A stretch of 34,813 bases of DNA from positions 1 through 34,813 of the forward strand of contig NZ_AYSV01000113.1 of the NCBI RefSeq assembly GCF_000506865.1, given 5' to 3'. Within the stretch, counting starts at the first letter, position 1; every line of letters begins with the position of its first letter. This stretch comes from Pelistega indica. Its GTDB lineage: Bacteria; Pseudomonadota; Gammaproteobacteria; Burkholderiales; Burkholderiaceae_B. Position numbers and translations under genes: made by a program. Below, piece by piece: positions 34,617 through 34,813 of this stretch. The notes beneath the pieces are model-generated. The model had not been told where the DNA came from. It was given only the letters and a program-made list of their open reading frames with translations, and did not search any database.

Positions 34617-34813
34617 TGTACCCATCCCATTTTTAGTACAACTATAAAGTAGAAACGGAATGTTTTTGTTTGTACATTAAAGGGGTGAGCCCCTTTAGTG
34701 CATCATGAGGTCTTTGCGTATTATAAATCGTTAACCACTCCTCGGTTAGTTGTTTAACCTGTTTTAGTGTTTTAAAGAGGTAACACCCTAAAACCTCTGT
34801 GCTGATACGCTGA
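34617..34813 (-). mobile_element. IS3-family insertion sequence, one end only
   Basis: The sequence changes from methyltransferase coding to an element that starts TGTACCCATCCCATTTTTAG, with the TG typical of IS3-family ends, and encodes a transposase C-terminus on the minus strand beginning 25 bases inside. The other end is outside the window, so subgroup and target duplication cannot be read. The exact boundary could be off by a few bases. Confidence 0.8.
34642..34812 (-). CDS. IS3-family transposase, C-terminal 56 residues
   Basis: On the minus strand the last 56 codons read STEVLGCYLFKTLKQVKQLT, EEWLTIYNTQRPHDALKGLT and PLMYKQ, the C-terminal end of the IS3-family OrfB integrase (usual form TEWIxxYNxxRPHxSLxxxTP). 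The 5' part with the DDE residues lies outside the window, so activity cannot be judged. A hairpin-like AAAGGGG-TGAG-CCCCTTT here is simply part of this coding sequence. Confidence 0.85.
   Translation of the reverse strand, partial: QRISTEVLGCYLFKTLKQVKQLTEEWLTIYNTQRPHDALKGLTPLMYKQKHSVSTL

Noticed and set aside
34679-34696. AAAGGGG-TGAG-CCCCTTT hairpin as a terminator after the interrupted methyltransferase
   Set aside because: It lies within the transposase coding sequence (KGLTP), has no T run, and is on the far side of the IS end.

Overview
The window looks like a chromosomal stretch of an AT-rich betaproteobacterium, most likely of the Alcaligenaceae (Pelistega/Taylorella-like relatives of Bordetella). 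The reasons are the rsmB - DUF4390 - ntrY-like - ntrX-like - trkA - trkH order known from Bordetella relatives, the fmt/def/dprA genes nearby, a Burkholderiales-type amino-acid/organic-acid ABC transporter operon with two AMP-ligase genes, and the generally low GC. The genus call is inference. Both ends lie inside insertion sequences (IS66 family on the left, IS3 family on the right), as expected if the window is a draft contig broken at repeats.

Layout: (1) 1-1745, the right part of a decayed IS66 element whose tnpC carries at least two frameshifts. (2) 1844-9903, a minus-strand cluster transcribed from rsmB through a DUF4390 exported protein, an NtrY-like sensor kinase, a short NtrX-like response regulator lacking the AAA+ domain, and the K+ uptake genes trkA and trkH. 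trkH is split by an extra copy of a 4-bp unit in an ATGG repeat. (3) 9987-17687, housekeeping genes in mixed orientation: rimO, fmt, a cation diffusion facilitator, a small membrane protein, HMG-CoA lyase, dprA, def and a secreted six-cysteine protein of unknown role. (4) 17928-26371, a seven-gene minus-strand operon: long-chain-type acyl-CoA ligase, LivG, LivH, LivM, LivK-like binding protein, LivF and a PaaK-like protein that lacks the usual P-loop. It is divergent from a Crp/Fnr-type regulator (26527-27198) whose leader holds a perfect 11-bp palindrome followed by a T run. (5) 27195-30209, yggS (frameshifted near its 3' end), tesB and a CorC/HlyC-type CBS-domain membrane protein. (6) 30254-34813, a probable DNA-modification/defence locus: a PLD-like-SNF2 helicase, a DUF4391 protein and a type III-like DNA methyltransferase gene interrupted by an IS3-family element that runs off the window.

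How the genes fit together: regions 2 and 3 are core functions (rRNA and ribosomal protein modification, initiator-tRNA formylation, deformylation, K+ uptake, metal efflux, DNA uptake). Region 4 looks like an import-and-activate module for an unidentified organic acid or amino-acid-like substrate, probably controlled by the divergent Crp/Fnr regulator. Region 6 is the accessory locus of most interest. Its methyltransferase subunit is visibly broken by IS insertion before any catalytic motif. The frameshifts in tnpC, trkH and yggS indicate ongoing gene decay, reversible slippage, or uncorrected sequencing errors. The sequence alone cannot tell these apart. No tRNA, rRNA or CRISPR array was seen, and no gene-free stretch exceeds 300 bases.
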